A stretch of DNA of 64,000 bases, taken from Sporolactobacillus kofuensis. GTDB lineage: Bacteria; Bacillota; Bacilli; Bacillales; Sporolactobacillaceae. Where the stretch lies: the NCBI RefSeq assembly GCF_024125425.1, contig NZ_JAMXWN010000008.1, forward strand, positions 1-64,000. Reading direction: 5' to 3'. Each line of letters begins with the position of its first letter. Within the stretch, counting starts at the first letter, position 1. The position numbers and the translations under genes were made by a program. Below, piece after piece: positions 63,977-64,000 of the stretch. The notes beneath the pieces are model-generated. The model had not been told where the DNA came from. It worked only from the letters and a program-made list of their open reading frames with translations, and ran no database searches.

Positions 63977-64000
63977 TATTTTTTATAATAATCGACAAAT

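Overview
The window reads as a chromosome segment of an endospore-forming, low-GC Gram-positive bacterium (Bacillales). Spore genes are present (YutH, LytH/YunA, YunB, a YjcZ-type peptide, two CotF-like coat genes), as are AddAB instead of RecBCD, FabL, an FMN riboswitch with RibU, SigI/RsgI and a Bacillus-type SUF operon. Gene order from about 36 kb to the right end follows the B. subtilis yum-yut-yun-yur-yus region with deletions and replacements. A member of Sporolactobacillaceae or a close relative is my guess from general character, not proven. No prophage, CRISPR array, intact insertion sequence or rRNA was seen; one tRNA is present.

Layout. 0-9.3 kb: leftward DNA-repair operon addB-addA-sbcD-sbcC (sbcC runs off the edge), with a LexA-like box at its promoter. 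9.5-15.6 kb: small housekeeping and stress genes (thiamine-binding protein, PpiB, PAP2 phosphatase, OsmC, FabL, SodC, MscL, Nudix, and an SOS-box-controlled PC4/YdbC-like ssDNA-binding protein). 15.7-18 kb: menA and the FMN-riboswitch ribU unit. 18-33 kb: YjcZ peptide, acyl-CoA thioesterase, a WalR-box 3D-domain cell-wall protein, Ddl, M48 protease, LplJ, phosphatase, ferrochelatase, class A PBP, a frameshifted amino-acid permease, tRNA-Ala(CGC), YggT, Pgi and a DUF378 protein. 33-38 kb: AsnB, a divergent pair of XRE regulators with shared operators, a type II NADH dehydrogenase and YuzD. 38-45 kb: a catabolite-controlled sugar operon (lipoprotein, two permeases, YesL-like protein, GH31 alpha-glucosidase). 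45-54 kb: DapF, HesB/YutM, NifU-like YutI, YutH, YutF, YutD, LytH, YunB, YunC, YunD. 54-60 kb: sufCDSUB with a metQ remnant upstream. 60-64 kb: sigI-rsgI, gcvH, an ArsC/Spx-like protein and the coat genes.

Themes. Repair functions appear tied to the SOS response at two separate loci (addBA-sbcDC and the YdbC-like gene). Fe-S assembly (SufCDSUB, HesB and Nfu carriers) and lipoate use (LplJ, GcvH; no lipA in its usual syntenic place) sit close together. Envelope and spore morphogenesis are served by Ddl, the PBP, the 3D protein, LytH, YunB and the coat genes.

The most novel-looking signals are noncoding. One is a 65-nt element present twice (14968-15032 and 47309-47373) with a hairpin that differs by compensatory base changes. 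The other is a structured element (30965-31112, minus) with alternative hairpins and an intrinsic terminator, which shares a nearly identical 22-23 nt core with the menA leader. Also notable are a 20-codon leader ORF touching the sugar-binding lipoprotein start and the double SOS boxes before the YdbC-like gene. Start codons were chosen by ribosome-binding-site spacing and several differ from the longest ORF. All functional calls are from reading alone; no database was searched.
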